In this document: one piece after another, positions 23,353 to 35,363 of the stretch | Position numbering within the stretch: position 1 is the stretch's first letter | Layout: each line of letters starts with the position of its first letter | NCBI GenBank assembly: GCA_007644065.1 | Contig: VJWN01000009.1 | Coordinates: 806,001 to 870,000, forward strand | Length of the DNA: 64,000 bases | Source of the DNA: Margaritispora aquatica | Taxonomy: Eukaryota > Ascomycota > Leotiomycetes > Helotiales > Discinellaceae | Direction of reading: 5' to 3' | Translations under genes and position numbers: made by a program | The notes under the pieces: model-generated | What the model saw: the letters and a program-made list of their open reading frames with translations, nothing else | The model's database searches: none | What the model was told of the DNA's origin: nothing

Positions 23353-26300
23353 ATGAGGTTCTCTTTCAAGGTGGTGTTGGCAGCACTCTTTTTGCCTTCA
23401 CTCACTATTGCTGTCAGCTCTACCGATGAGTATCAGGACTGTGTGAGTGCAATCAGTGGAAATTTTTGGGGCAAAATTGACGTTCTAGGATGCTTCACAA
23501 TCTGGGTATCTTCCAAACCATAACATCGACCCAACCCAACTGGGTGCTTACAAACAAGCTTGGAAAAGCACATTTAATAATAATGAAGGCTTCACTGCAA
23601 AACCCCTCGTCTACACGCCAAGTGGATCTACAACCGAGATGGTCATTGTGGTATCAAATTCGAATATAATTCGAGTACTGAATAGCGCAACTGGAGCGCT
23701 TCTTTACACCCGAACTTTGGATCCTCCTTTCCTAGCGAGTGATTCGTTTTGTGGCGACATTGACAACAGTATTGGAATATCAGGTACTCCCATCATCGAT
23801 CCGGACACCGATATTATGTATTTCTTCTCGAAGGGTTACAAGAATGGCATTGCGGGCACGGCCTTTGCTAACACCATTGGTGGTATGTCGAACATGTATC
23901 AAGAAAGTGTAACACTACTTACTCCTCGCAGGTCAATATAAGTTCTATGGAGTTAAGCTTCCAACACTAAGTGATGTCGCTGGATTCCCTGTCAGTATGG
24001 AATATCGCTCAGCGGATAATGATCATGCACGTTATTTTGTTGGCGGTACACTTCTGCAACGTCCAGGATTGGCCATGGTCGGAAATGCGATCATCGGTGG
24101 GTTTGGTGGTCACTGCGACAACTTCAATTACACCGGTATGCTGGTGTCAATCACGAAGAGTGGTGTTGTCGGGGGCATTCAGGCCATGGTTGCGGCTCCA
24201 GGTAGGATAACATTCCGCTTGTGATTTATGTGAGCTAATGTGATAGGTGCTCCTTCGCCGCAGCAATTGGATATCATGCAAGCAGGCAATGGAAAGTCTG
24301 GAATCTGGCAAGGTGGTATGGGTCTGGCGGTGAATGGCAATAATGTCTACCTTACCACTGGGTAAGTCAATTTTATGTCCCAGTGAAACGAGAACTAACT
24401 GCATTAGAAACGGTAAAGGACCAGGAGTCAACAAAGTGCAAGGCAAATCGAACAGTGGAAAAATGTACTTGAGTACACTTGAACAGGTCGTCGCAAGCTT
24501 TGCTGTCAATCCAAATACTGGATTCCTTACCCAACAGGATTGGTTTGCGCCGTGGAATTATGACACTCAACTTAATGGTGCCGATCAAGATATGTCCGCT
24601 TCTGGAGTTGCTTTATTGGATAGAAATACATTCAATGCACCTGGAGTGGGGGTCAATGGCATTGCGGTTGCTTCTGGGAAGAATGGAATTGTAAGTTTCT
24701 CGGAACACTTCTATGACTGTACTGACGGTATGTACAGGTCTACGTTCTGGACGCAGACAACCTTGGTGGCTTCTATAATGGAAAGGGCTTTCCTGACGCA
24801 AGTGAGTTGTCTGATTCTCTTTGATGATCAAACTGACGATTTAGCCCTACAACAACTTTCATTTTCTAAATCGTTCTATGGGGGTGTCGCTAGTTATCCC
24901 CAGGAAGGTGGTTATCTATATTTATGCCCAACTGGAGGGCCTCTTTATGCTTATAAGTACGGATTGGATTGTAATGGGAACCCTCAATTTACGCTCGCCG
25001 GGAAGGGCGGTGTGGGTGCTGGTCTTGCTTGCAACAGCAATCCAACTGTGACCAGCTTTGGTGGTCAACCAGGGACCGCAGTTGTAGGTCCTCTCCATGT
25101 TTTGATCCAATCTATTAGCGCTGATGAGTCATAGGTTTGGCTGAACGATGTCAACGATGGGGTCCTTGCATATAGCGCTATTCCTGTTGATGGCGTTATG
25201 AAACAAATCACTCTCGGCGTCAACACCGGTCGACTGAACAAATTCCAGCGCACAACGTTTGGTAATGGCAAGGTTTTTGCACAACAGAATAATGCTCTTA
25301 TTGCAATTGCTCCGGTGGGAGGAGCATCGACACCTACTTATGTCCCACCAACACCGAGTTTGCAGACGCCTTCCAGTGCATCTGTATGTAGTTCGACTTC
25401 ACAGGCAGCAACTTCTTCACAAGCAGCCATCTCTTCTCCGGCTGTGATTGTCGGTGTCTCGTCTTCGTCAGTCCGCCCATCGTCATCAACAACTACTGTG
25501 AGCGTACCTAGCTCATCAACAACGATTATCAGCATACCTAGCTCATTAAGCCCAACTACAAGTTCGTCTTCGGCCGTTGTTCTCAGCTCAAGCGGTTCAA
25601 CAAGCATCACCCAACCTGCGTCGTCAACCATTCTTCCATCTTCTGTTGTCCAAACGACGTCGAGTACCATCACAGTCAGCGCACCAGTTTTGACCTACAC
25701 TCCTAATCCGAACGAGCAGCAGGTCGCCGGTACGTTCAATTACATTGGTTGCTTCTCAGACGGAAATATTAGAACACTTCCGGATGCCAAGTTCATCTAT
25801 GATCCTATGACTCTCGAGTCTTGTGCCACGAACTGCGCAAACTATAATTATTTTGGAGTGGAGTATGGAAGAGAGGTGAGTGATTTGTCGCCCAGTGAAC
25901 ATGATTTTAGCTAATATAACAGTGTTACTGTGGTTATAATCGTAAGTCTTGAGCCCTGCATTCAATCTCAGTCTAGGCTAACACACCTTAGTGGATTATA
26001 GTCTCCATGCTAATGAGCTTACCTGCAACAAGCCTTGCTCTGGAAATGCAACTCAACTCTGTGGCTCTGGTAAGCAGATCCACAAGCTTATATAGTGTAG
26101 AAATTGATGAATTCTCTAGGCAAACTCCTGAATGTCTTCCAGAACCAGATTTACAAGGCGCCACCCCCCAAGCCTGTCCACAAGGCGGGTGTTGCCTCTT
26201 ACGGCTGGATTGGTTGCTACACCGAGACAACAGGTGGCGGGCCTCGTGCTCTATCAGCCGCTGCCCTTGCGGCGGACACGATGACTGTCGATGCATGTGT

Positions 26301-28889
26301 CAGCTTCTGTGGTGCTTACGCATTCGCCGGAGTTGAGTATGGGCGAGAGTGTGAGTCTTTTCATGATATATATCAGTGCTGTACTGACTGACTCTGGAAG
26401 GTTATTGTGGAAATGTCATCAACCCCACCGCAATCCTGGCAACCACGACTGACTGTAACTTCTTGTGCGCTGGGGACAAGCTGGCATATTGTGGTGGTGG
26501 TGGAAGGTCAGTGTTATCATCTTCATTCTGAGAGCATTGCTGACATACATTTAGACTTGATATGTACCAACTTGGTGCTGCGGTCTCCTCATCATCCTCT
26601 GCAATTTCGAGTACGGCCACCCCATCAAGCACGGCACTTTTCAGCTCCAGTGATTCATCTACACTTGTCACATCGGTGCTTTCCTCATCCTATGATTCTT
26701 CCAGCACCAGCTCAATTCCACTTACTAGCTCAATTCCCGCATCAACGACTATCGCTTCATCTTCGACACAGACGTCATCGACCGCCAAGGGGACGGCTAC
26801 AAATGCCAAAGCGGTATTACGAACTTACAATTGGAACGTTGGCTGGGTTAATGCAGCTCCTGATGGATTCTCTCGTCCCATGATTGGTATCAATGGTGCT
26901 TGGCCTTGTCCCCCGATCAATGCAAATATTGGCGATACCATCAAGATCAATTTGGTCAATAACCTGGGCAATCAGAGTACTTCCCTTCATTTCCATGGAT
27001 TGTTTCAACAAAACACATCTTATGCGGATGGACCAGTGGGTGTGACTCAGTGTCCTATCCAGCCTGGTGCAAGTGAGTTGCTGTAATTCTGATCAACGAT
27101 TGTTGCTGACAGCTGTAGCTTTCGTGTACCAATTTGTCCTTACTCAGTCCGGCAGCTATTGGTATCATGCTCACATTGGTGGACAGTACATGGGTACCTA
27201 CTCCATCTCCTTTCATGGGTTTCGCTAACCAATTTAGATGGTCTTCGGGGTCCAATCACCATTCGCGATGCCCGTGATCTCAACAACTATGGCAACATCG
27301 ATGCCGAATACACTCTCACTCTCTCTGATTTCTACCACGTCGAAGCACCGCATCTTATAAACTATTTCCTCTCACCAAACAACTATGGTGGTTCTGAACC
27401 TGTTCCTGAATCTGCACTGATCAACGAAGCACAATCAGGTACAAGGTTTACCATTCTCCCTGGGAAAACATACTTATTCCACATCATAAATATGGGTGGT
27501 CTCGCTGCACAGTTCTTGCAGTTTGACCAGCACGATATGATTATCATTGAAGTTGATGGCACCTACACCGTGCCTACGACCGTGAGTCAGCTTTTTGTAG
27601 CTGTAGCGCAAAGGTATAGTGTTCTGGTTAAGGCGAAGTCAACTAAGACACAGAATTTTGCAATCGTGAGTGAGTTCATGACGGATATGTTTGACTCGAG
27701 TTATACCCCAGATGGGATGCAGCCTGTTGTAAGTTTGTTTCCACGTAGCCTGGGTCGACGGAAACTGACGGTGTCCAGGCGACTGCTTATTTGGTGTATG
27801 ATCCTGCTCTACCAATGCCCGCACCTTTTGATCTCCAGATCCAACCTTGGGATGATACCTCTCTGCAACCTTGGGACATGCAACCTATGTGGGATTCACC
27901 CAATATTAAATAGTAAGTGTGGCTATTACACGGTAAAGAAGCAATGCTAACCAAAGTAGTGTGTACCTAACTGCAACCTTCGCGTCTCAAAACAGCTGGG
28001 GCTCTAACCGAGCTTCATTCAATGGACGATCGTACATTGGACAGAAGGTATTTACCCTCACTCACTTCGCATGAAACACTCTGACATCACTAGGTCCCAA
28101 CCCTCTACTCCGTCCTCACAGCACCCGCGAATTATCTTACCACTCAACCCCAAATCTACGGAGCGATTAACCCACAGATAATACCCTACACTGCTGCGCC
28201 CGCGACCACGGTTGTCGAGCTCTCCATCAACAACCATGACAGCCGCGCGCATCCCTTCCATCTCCACGGCCACGCCTTCCAGGTCATCCAGCGCGCAGGG
28301 CAAGAGCCGCAGTGGCCCGGTCTATACGACACCCCAGTTGCGCCAATTAGGCGCGACACTTTGGTTGTGTATCCCGGTGTAGGCGCGACGATTCGCTTCA
28401 AGGCTGATAATCCAGGCGTGTGGCTTTTCCATTGCCATACCGAATGGCATGTCGAGGCCGGTATGACGGCTACGATTTTGGAGGGCCTGGAGGAGTTGGT
28501 GGCAAGGAAGCCATATATTCCTGCGTCCCATCGATCTGTGTGCGATGCTCAGGTATGTTTTTGTCTTTTTCCCAATCCAGCTCAATCATCTCACCCCGTC
28601 CCCTTACCTCTCTCCCAATCATGCTCCTCCCTCATTGCTCCCACATCACCATTTGATTACCAAAAAGTAGCAAATGAGTCAAATTCTAACATACCGCGCG
28701 CAGAAAATCCTCAGAAAGGGTAACGCAGGAGGAAACAGCAAGAATTGGCTCGATGTTTCCAACGCCAATTACGAGTCCGATCAGTCATACTACGGCGCCA
28801 TGGTCACGCCGCCAGCGTCGAATCCGTATCAAGGCCCGGTGATGAAGGCCAAGAGGCACTGGAATAACGGCACACCGTTTGTTGGTTGA
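23353..28889 (+). CDS. secreted beta-propeller / WSC / WSC / multicopper oxidase fusion
   Basis: One 19-exon gene for 1526 residues. Exons: 23353-23442, 23489-23882, 23932-24201, 24247-24361, 24408-24690, 24738-24801, 24845-25083, 25135-25875, 25923-25941, 25992-26069, 26120-26350, 26401-26506, 26555-27072, 27119-27193, 27238-27728, 27779-27912, 27960-28047, 28094-28552, 28704-28889. Domains: signal peptide (1-20); quinoprotein-like beta-propeller (about 31-549); Ser/Thr linker; WSC 1 (about 686-768) and WSC 2 (about 789-882), each with [11 protein letters not shown]; second Ser/Thr linker; three-cupredoxin oxidase (about 960-1465). Copper motifs are LHFHG (about 1022), YWYHAHIGG (about 1065), [10 protein letters not shown] (about 1365) and [14 protein letters not shown] (about 1423). 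The oxidase resembles Fet3 ferroxidases but has no C-terminal membrane helix. Exon 8 carries propeller end plus WSC start, and exon 13 carries WSC end plus oxidase start, so this is a true fusion. Likely an extracellular, wall-bound copper oxidase; substrate unknown. Confidence 0.9.
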
Positions 28890-30571
28890 GCTACCAAGTC
28901 TTTGTTGAGGTGTGCGGGTGTTTCTGTATGTTAATGGGAGTGATTTATATATTTTCTTGTTGGTTACCTTTGGATTTGTAGAATGAAGTTTGGGTTGGGG
29001 TGATGAGGAGTTTAGGCTTTTTGGTTCGAGCTTTCGTCGGTAGACGTATGAAGATAAGAATAAGTATAAGATGTATCATTGAGCTTTAAGACGACAAATA
29101 TTAAGATGTCTATTTATGCCTTTCTTTCATGTCTCGTGTTCTTCTGCGTGATCTAAACAGTCGTCAAGCGCCATTTTAGATTTCTTTTTTAGTTGTAATG
29201 TATACGAATAGCGGGCTGGCCCACTCACCAGATCTTGCTGGGTCGCTGGTTTGTATGAAGATTCCATCCCGTCTGTTATCGGTATAGCTAGACAATGAAG
29301 CTGAATATAAACGTATGTGATTTTCATAGTACTAGTTAGCCGTTTGCATGTATGTATATACGTATACATTATCAGGAAAGAAATTCCCGAACATCGCCAT
29401 TATTCCCACGAGATTCCCAAATTTCCCGTCATAGCATCAAAGATCAGAAATCAGAGATCAGAGATCAGAGAATCTACCTCGGACTCCCAGCCAGGCGAGT
29501 GTAGGATCTTCCTACTGTTGTGTTATATGACAGATGTGAGTGAGCGGGTAAGTGGGTGAGTGAGGGAGTGTTTAATAGGAGATGCGGGCTGAGCTGAACT
29601 GAGCCGAGGGTTAGGGTTCGTTTTAGGTTCATGGGTAGGATTATGGGTATCGGTATAAGGTTGGTGGGATGTAAGATGCTACATGAGTTGTGAATGGTTG
29701 GATGATTAGATGGATGGTGGGAGGGTAGGAGGGTAGGTATAGTATATAGAGTGTAGAGTGAAGAGTGAAGAGTGAAGAGTGAAGAGTGAAGAGTGAAGAG
29801 TGAAGAGTGAAGAGTGAAGAGTGTAGAGTGTAGAGTGTAGAGTGTAGAGTAGAATCTTTTGGGCTCGTGATCTTTTGCGTTGAGCTTTGGGGGGAGGTAG
29901 ATAGGTGGGTAGGTAGGTAGACTCTATTACAATGACTGCTCTCATCCACTGGCCCATCAAACACTCATACATCCACCCAACTAATCCATAAGGTAGCCGA
30001 GCTACGCCCTCCCTCCGCGTATTGATTCGGGAGGCTAAGCTAACTAGCTACCTTTCACTTTATACTCTCGTTCTTGAGATTGAGAAAGCGCTCAAACTCT
30101 CTTTTAGCTGGACGATACGAATGAGTGAATCTGAGATAGGATCTCGTCCTCTTTGTCGTTGTTGTTAGTATTGGTATCGCTGTCCTGAATTTTTGTCCGT
30201 CGCAAAAGAATGAACACCCGTCTCCGAAGCTCAGGTTTTTTTTCTTGTTCTACTAACCGATATGTTGATTCTGGATTTTTAATTTTGGATTCTACTGCGT
30301 GGTTTGGGGAGATATTCGAGTGTGGTCAAATGTAGGGAAAGGTGGTGAGATATAACATTTATTTTAAAAATATCGCGTAGTAATAATATTCGATTACTAA
30401 GATATGGCTATATTTATTAAAAGGTACTTTACTTTACTTTACTTCTTATTTAATGTTATCTTAAATTTAGTGATCAAAAAATAGCCAACCTACTATGTCA
30501 TATAATCTGTAGAATTCAAAATCAATATATGACTTCAATTTCAGCTCCCTCTATAGACTTCAACATACGCA
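28890..30571. other. intergenic region with minisatellite and AT-rich end
   Basis: Lies between the convergent ends of the fusion gene and the metalloprotease gene. No gene seen. The segment at about 30340-30540 is strongly AT-rich with an ACTTT tandem stretch near 30425-30445. Confidence 0.5.
29749..29851 (+). repeat. 7-bp minisatellite (GAGTGAA / GAGTGTA)
   Basis: About 14 copies of a 7-base unit. The centre is a homogeneous GAGTGAA block and both edges carry the GAGTGTA variant, so two unit types are arranged in blocks. Confidence 0.95.
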
Positions 30572-31825
30572 TTATACTTTCATTCCGACATCAAGCCAGG
30601 CTTTCCTCACAACCTCCTGTGCTTCACAACCAAAGCTTTTAAGCGCAACAACAATGGTCACAGAGGCCCAGTTCTCAAATGTACAACTTGGCGTCATTCT
30701 CCTATGGCGCAGAGCCTCAATCCAGATCTTGCCAGCCTTATCCCACGAGTGCCCCCCAAAGGCCATTGCAGCTAGGTAGAATGCTCTGTTTGGAATGCCG
30801 GAATTGATGTGCACTCCACCCAGATCCTCCTGCATCGATGACTTGGCCGTTATGGATGCAACCTGTGGGTCTTTACCAATCCCAATATCTTCCAACTTGT
30901 ATGCATTGCCCGGATCTTTCATAGATCTCAATGCAACTCCTTTCCATTCCGGGGCTATCAAATCCTCACCTATCAACCAATCTGCCTCTGTCACTGGTTG
31001 GTTCTTGTGCCATTGTTCACACATTGTCCCGATAACGTCTGCAATGTGCTCGTTCAAAGCTCCAGGATCATCGGTCGATGTCAGCGGCATGACAGTTTGC
31101 ACATATGCGTGCGCCATCTCGTGTGCAACGACTTCCAAGCTACGCGTAAAATTACCGAAGCATCCTCCAAAATCATGAGTGGACACTCCATTGTTCCAAG
31201 GGTCATTCTCCCAGCCGTCACCGAATACTATAACGTGTGCTAACTTTTTATTGTTGAGTCTCTGCCACCATGCACCAGGAAAGTAGAATGAGTAATGGAC
31301 GATGCCAATCAGCGGAGTGCCATTGCAGAAGACGGAGGTATCTTTCAGGGCTTCACGGAAGAAGTTGCATACAATCCCCATATTCTCGAAACACTCATTG
31401 ACCGTCTTGTCATTGCCTTCGTCAATATTTTTGTCATCTTCCGACCGCCACACCGCTCCAGGAAAAGCTTCGGCCTTGTGGCAATACTGCAGGTCAAAGA
31501 TGTGCCGATTTGCACTCTTGGTTGTAAGAGGCTTGGGTAATTCCAACACAGCTCGCTCCAGACTGCTTTCAATCTTTTAAGATTAGCGTTCGTATTTCCA
31601 CCACGTGGCACGCACGCAACTCACAATCAAATCATCAGCTTCTGTACGTGGTACATGAACGACTCTAATATATTGTTGGGTAGTTCCAGGTTCAGCATCT
31701 TCCTGTTGGGCTTGAAGATCCGCCTCTCGTTTGGCTTCAACTGCTTGGAGGAGGTGTGGTGGGATGAACAAGCAAGGTGACTCTAAAGTTGTTTGAACTT
31801 CACTTGTGTCGTTTATGTCTGCCAT
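30572..31825 (-). CDS. M4 family metalloprotease, protealysin-like
   Basis: Zinc endopeptidase of the thermolysin family. Exons 31625-31825 and 30572-31573 (51-nt intron) give 400 residues. Zinc ligands and active site are VVAHEMAHAY (HExxH, about residue 218), then NEHIADV with the third ligand (about 242), and GGVHINSGIPNRAFY with the transition-state His. These are the hallmark M4 motifs. There is no signal peptide. The N-terminus carries CLFIPPHLLQAV, matching the short PPL-type propeptide of bacterial protealysins rather than the long thermolysin propeptide. Length fits protealysins with a short extension. M4 enzymes are mainly bacterial, so ancient transfer followed by intron gain is plausible. 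It is divergent to the PPPDE-like gene. Confidence 0.92.
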
Positions 31826-32750
31826 TCTGCCTGTAGCTTGAATATCCTCTGCGTCAGAGAATCCTTCAAATCATCGGTCTGGAGCAGTCTTCAAGTAAAC
31901 TATAGAAGTCGTCAAGTTCGGAGTGCGCGAGAATGAGGATGAAACCAGCTGATGGTTTTCCAAGCCCGCATCTCAACCCAATAGTCTATATGACTCTGCT
32001 TGTAGAATCAGGTTTCGGTTATGAAAGTTCTGTCGATCATTTCCCAGTCAATCTCCTCCTAGAGCAGTATCGATTGATCAAGTGCTCAAGTATTGACATT
32101 TTCAGCTGCTCCACCTGAATCAGTGGAAGACACGAGGGACCATAGCAGTTCACTCGAACTTGAGAACAATCAAGAACTCCAACTGGAAGTGGAGTTTGAC
32201 TGCAGAAATATATTGCCATACCCCGCATTCTACCGATTCGAGTGGAAGTATCTCCGATATATTGCTGATTGGCACATGTCCGCAACGGCCCGCGATGTTG
32301 AGTAACGCCACAACCGAAAATCAAAGCTGACAAGTATTGCTCTGCTCATCTTATCCTAAAGTAGCAACAGTCTTCAGCTTCAGGACGCACGGATTTCTGT
32401 TTTCAGCATAACACACACCGCATCTTCCCAGTTTGAAAGTACCCCTCATTGATGCCCCACCCCTCAACCAATTTCTATACAGGTTGTCATCGTGGGAATG
32501 CGGCATTTTTAATCGATACGGCCAGGAAACAGTCCCATGATATATCCAAAGCAATGGCTGGAGAAAAACTTGGCTGAAAATCATGAAAAGATGATTCGAT
32601 TTATGACTTCTAGAATAGAAGCGTGAACGATGAAGTTCAGCTGATAGAAGCTGTCAACAGGTATAAAACAGCAGCACTTCCCACGGAAAAGACTCAAAGT
32701 CAATCATCAATAATATCTTCAAGTTATACTTTCATATCAAAGCAGTCAGC
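31826..32750. other. divergent intergenic region, protease / PPPDE-like gene
   Basis: About 0.9 kb shared by two divergently transcribed genes. A TATAAAA box at about 32662-32668, 89 bases before the plus-strand ATG, is a reasonable core promoter. No other gene is seen. Confidence 0.5.
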
Positions 32751-33511
32751 ATGGGAATCCACCACCCAAACGTCGACCGCGTTCCTGCCGGAGAGGCCAA
32801 CATCAATGACAACGAACGAAAAGTCTACATTGGCTTTCGAATGGTCGGAGGACCTTTTGCAGCATTGACCGATGCCTACCTGAGCGGCCCAGCCTTTCTT
32901 AGCAATTTCTATGGATCCAAGATGCCCAACCCAAACTACCACTGGTGCATTATGGTCGGTGATTTCTACCACCAGCTCCAAGCTACCAGCATGAGTATCC
33001 TCGTTGATGGATGGAACTATTACGATAATGATAAATGGTCTGAATTCGGACTGTGGCAGAAGTACGAAATTGGAACCACTCGTTTCAACGATGTCGCAAT
33101 CACATCTGCTGGTATGTAGAAAGATCCCTTCAGTCAGGCACCATGCTAACTCTATACATAGGCAGGCAAGCAATTGAAAGCATGCCAGAGAAGTACGACA
33201 TTATCTACAACAACTGTCAAACATTCACTCTGCGTCTTGCCGACCTGATCTGTCGTAACGGTCGTCGCAAGGTGTACACAACCTGGGACCGCAATAATCT
33301 TCAAATCGGTTTCATTCCCGGTCAAGAGAAAGGCAACGAGAACAGAGGGACTGAGGAAGTCGAGGTAGCGTATGTCGAGGATGGATTGGCGCAATCAGAG
33401 TTGTTGCAGAAGATCGATGATCTCATGCTTGAACACACTCCAGAGATCACGGGTGAGGATTTGGCAAAGGGAAATGTTTGGAAACCCGAGAACAAAGAGG
33501 TTGAAGCATAG
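32751..33511 (+). CDS. putative papain-fold protein, PPPDE/DeSI-like
   Basis: Exons 32751-33111 and 33162-33511 (50-nt intron) give 236 residues. Residues about 60-145 resemble the circularly permuted papain fold of PPPDE/DeSI and LRAT-like proteins. A His-containing strand (NYHWCIMVGDFYHQLQ) comes first and the Cys helix (YNNCQTFTLRLADLI) follows, the order expected for a His then Cys dyad. No signal peptide or membrane segment is seen; the C-terminal 70 residues are acidic and probably flexible. Family members remove SUMO or ubiquitin or act on lipids, so activity cannot be assigned. I match only the dyad and the fold pattern. Confidence 0.7.
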
Positions 33512-34004
33512 GTTTACTTCGAGTAGTGATTGGACATATAAAACCAGTTCGGTCACTTCCTAGACCCACGTGACCTCGCAAGCGGAAAGAAAAAACAGGT
33601 GGAAATACATGGATTGCTACTGAATTCTATAGCAATCTTGTAAGCTGTACTGAAACCAATAATAACAAGATTCTTGACAGAAGAAGAGTTCAGCGGCACA
33701 ACGGCATATTCCATTGCAGATATTGTGGACACAAAACCAACTTTGATCAATTCGTGCCAATGGAGAAGACTTAACTCCTCGCAGAAGCCCACAATCGCAT
33801 CGTAACATACTCCAGCCTTATATGCTCGTACTTTCACCCCGCATGATCATACTTCTGCGTGCTTGCAGCTCCTCCACTGATCAGGCCTTTGCGACGACTG
33901 CTTTGACAGTCCTTGACTGCATATGCCAGTCGACAACCACCTCTAGAGACCAATCCTCATAGTCCTGTTGCTCGTTGTCACCTTTATCCAGCTTTGCTGA
34001 TCAA

Positions 34005-34605
34005 CATGCGCACGCTCAAGGTACAAACTCCTCTTGCATATCCCTGCGCGTTACTGTCGGTCGCCTTTGGTAAAGGAGAGATGTACCACGCGCATTCTCG
34101 GTCTTGAAACCGCAGCATTGAGGATAGAGTAGCTCTTTCCATGAACCCAAGTGCAGGAGAAGCGGGGGTTTTCTCGCCACATCTTTAATGTCCAGCTCAT
34201 AACCACTGCTCCAATAACTCTCCTGACCCATTTAGGAGTATTAGGATCTTTTAAGGATCGTGCTTATTAGATAGCGCCAATATACCTTGGTATGGTCTCG
34301 TCGTGATAGTATTATTGCGTCATGGAATTTCCCTTTGGTTTAGATACTCTTTCATGATCAAGAGAAGCTTCCTAAGTACGTAGGCGTTGCTGTAAATCCT
34401 TGTCTCGTTGTTGCATCCATCGTACTCTTGTTGCTTATGATGGTGCATACTCCTTTATGAGCTGACGGATCGATTTGCGGCCACCACTACGACTTAACGC
34501 GTCATAGAAACGTGTTTTTGATTGAGTAGAGTGTTCATGAACTTCTTTTGATCGAACTGGTGTACTAGGATAGTACGAAGAGCGTGTTGAGAGAGCCATG
34601 TTGTT
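34005..34605 (-). pseudogene. degenerate Tc1/mariner-type transposase remnant
   Basis: On the minus strand an ATG at 34597-34599 opens a frame with a helix-turn-helix pattern (SRSGGRKSIRQLIKEYAPS). It hits a stop and resumes as TRVRWMQQRDKDLQQRLRT. This resembles the N-terminal DNA-binding part of fungal Tc1/mariner-like transposases. Beyond it the frame is broken by several stops and apparent frameshifts, with scattered basic segments. No terminal inverted repeats were identified. The identification is from memory of the pattern only. Confidence 0.45.
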
Positions 34606-35363
34606 AATGGAGTAGAGTGAACAGAGTGTGTGATCAGGACACCAGTAATTTAGGTGTTCTGGCTTACTAATAATATGGGTGGTCTACGACTTTTGGAACC
34701 CACTAGTGATCCTCGACTTTTGTTTCCATCATCCACTTTCCAATCCCTTCAACTTTCCTCTTCGTGACGAAAACGTATCATGCTCATCGAGAGCGACCTC
34801 AGATAAGGTAAGTATCCTATCCCTCATTGGTCACGTGATATGGTTTCTCTTAGCAGGAATCCCTGACGATTGGGGACTCCTACGAGAAAGGACTCCAACT
34901 TAGAAAGAGGACTCGATATAACACGAAGGTTCCATATAACGAGTAAATAGTTTTACTCTTTTAGGAGCTTCGTACTCAAATTAAGTTAGTAAATACCTCC
35001 TATTTGCTGGTAACTCTAGTCTTACTCCTCGCAAAATCTCGAACCTTGTTCAACCCCGAAATCAGATAGTTGGCGAATTATACAGATAGACCAGCCGTCA
35101 CAATAGTCTTTTTAATAGTAATAATAGTTGTATATTTTATATCCGAAAATAATAAACATATGAACCGGGATCCTAACTAAAGAATAGATAGGAAATCAAT
35201 TATATAGTATAGAGATTAGTAAAAAGATAGGATTAAAATATCTAAAAAGCTTTTATAGTAGTGGAGATCTTCATATCATCTCCAACTAATATATTGTATT
35301 ATACTTTTTCGATTTGAACCTATCTTGGTCTTGACCGGTCTGGTCTGGCGCGGTCTGGCTATT

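Noticed and set aside
23353..28889. Reading the fusion as three separate genes (propeller, WSC protein, oxidase)
   Set aside because: Exons 8 and 13 each contain the end of one domain and the start of the next without a stop, and phases match through all 18 introns. There is no internal signal peptide.
29749..29851. CRISPR-like array
   Set aside because: The copies are contiguous 7-base units without spacers, in a eukaryotic genome; it is a minisatellite.
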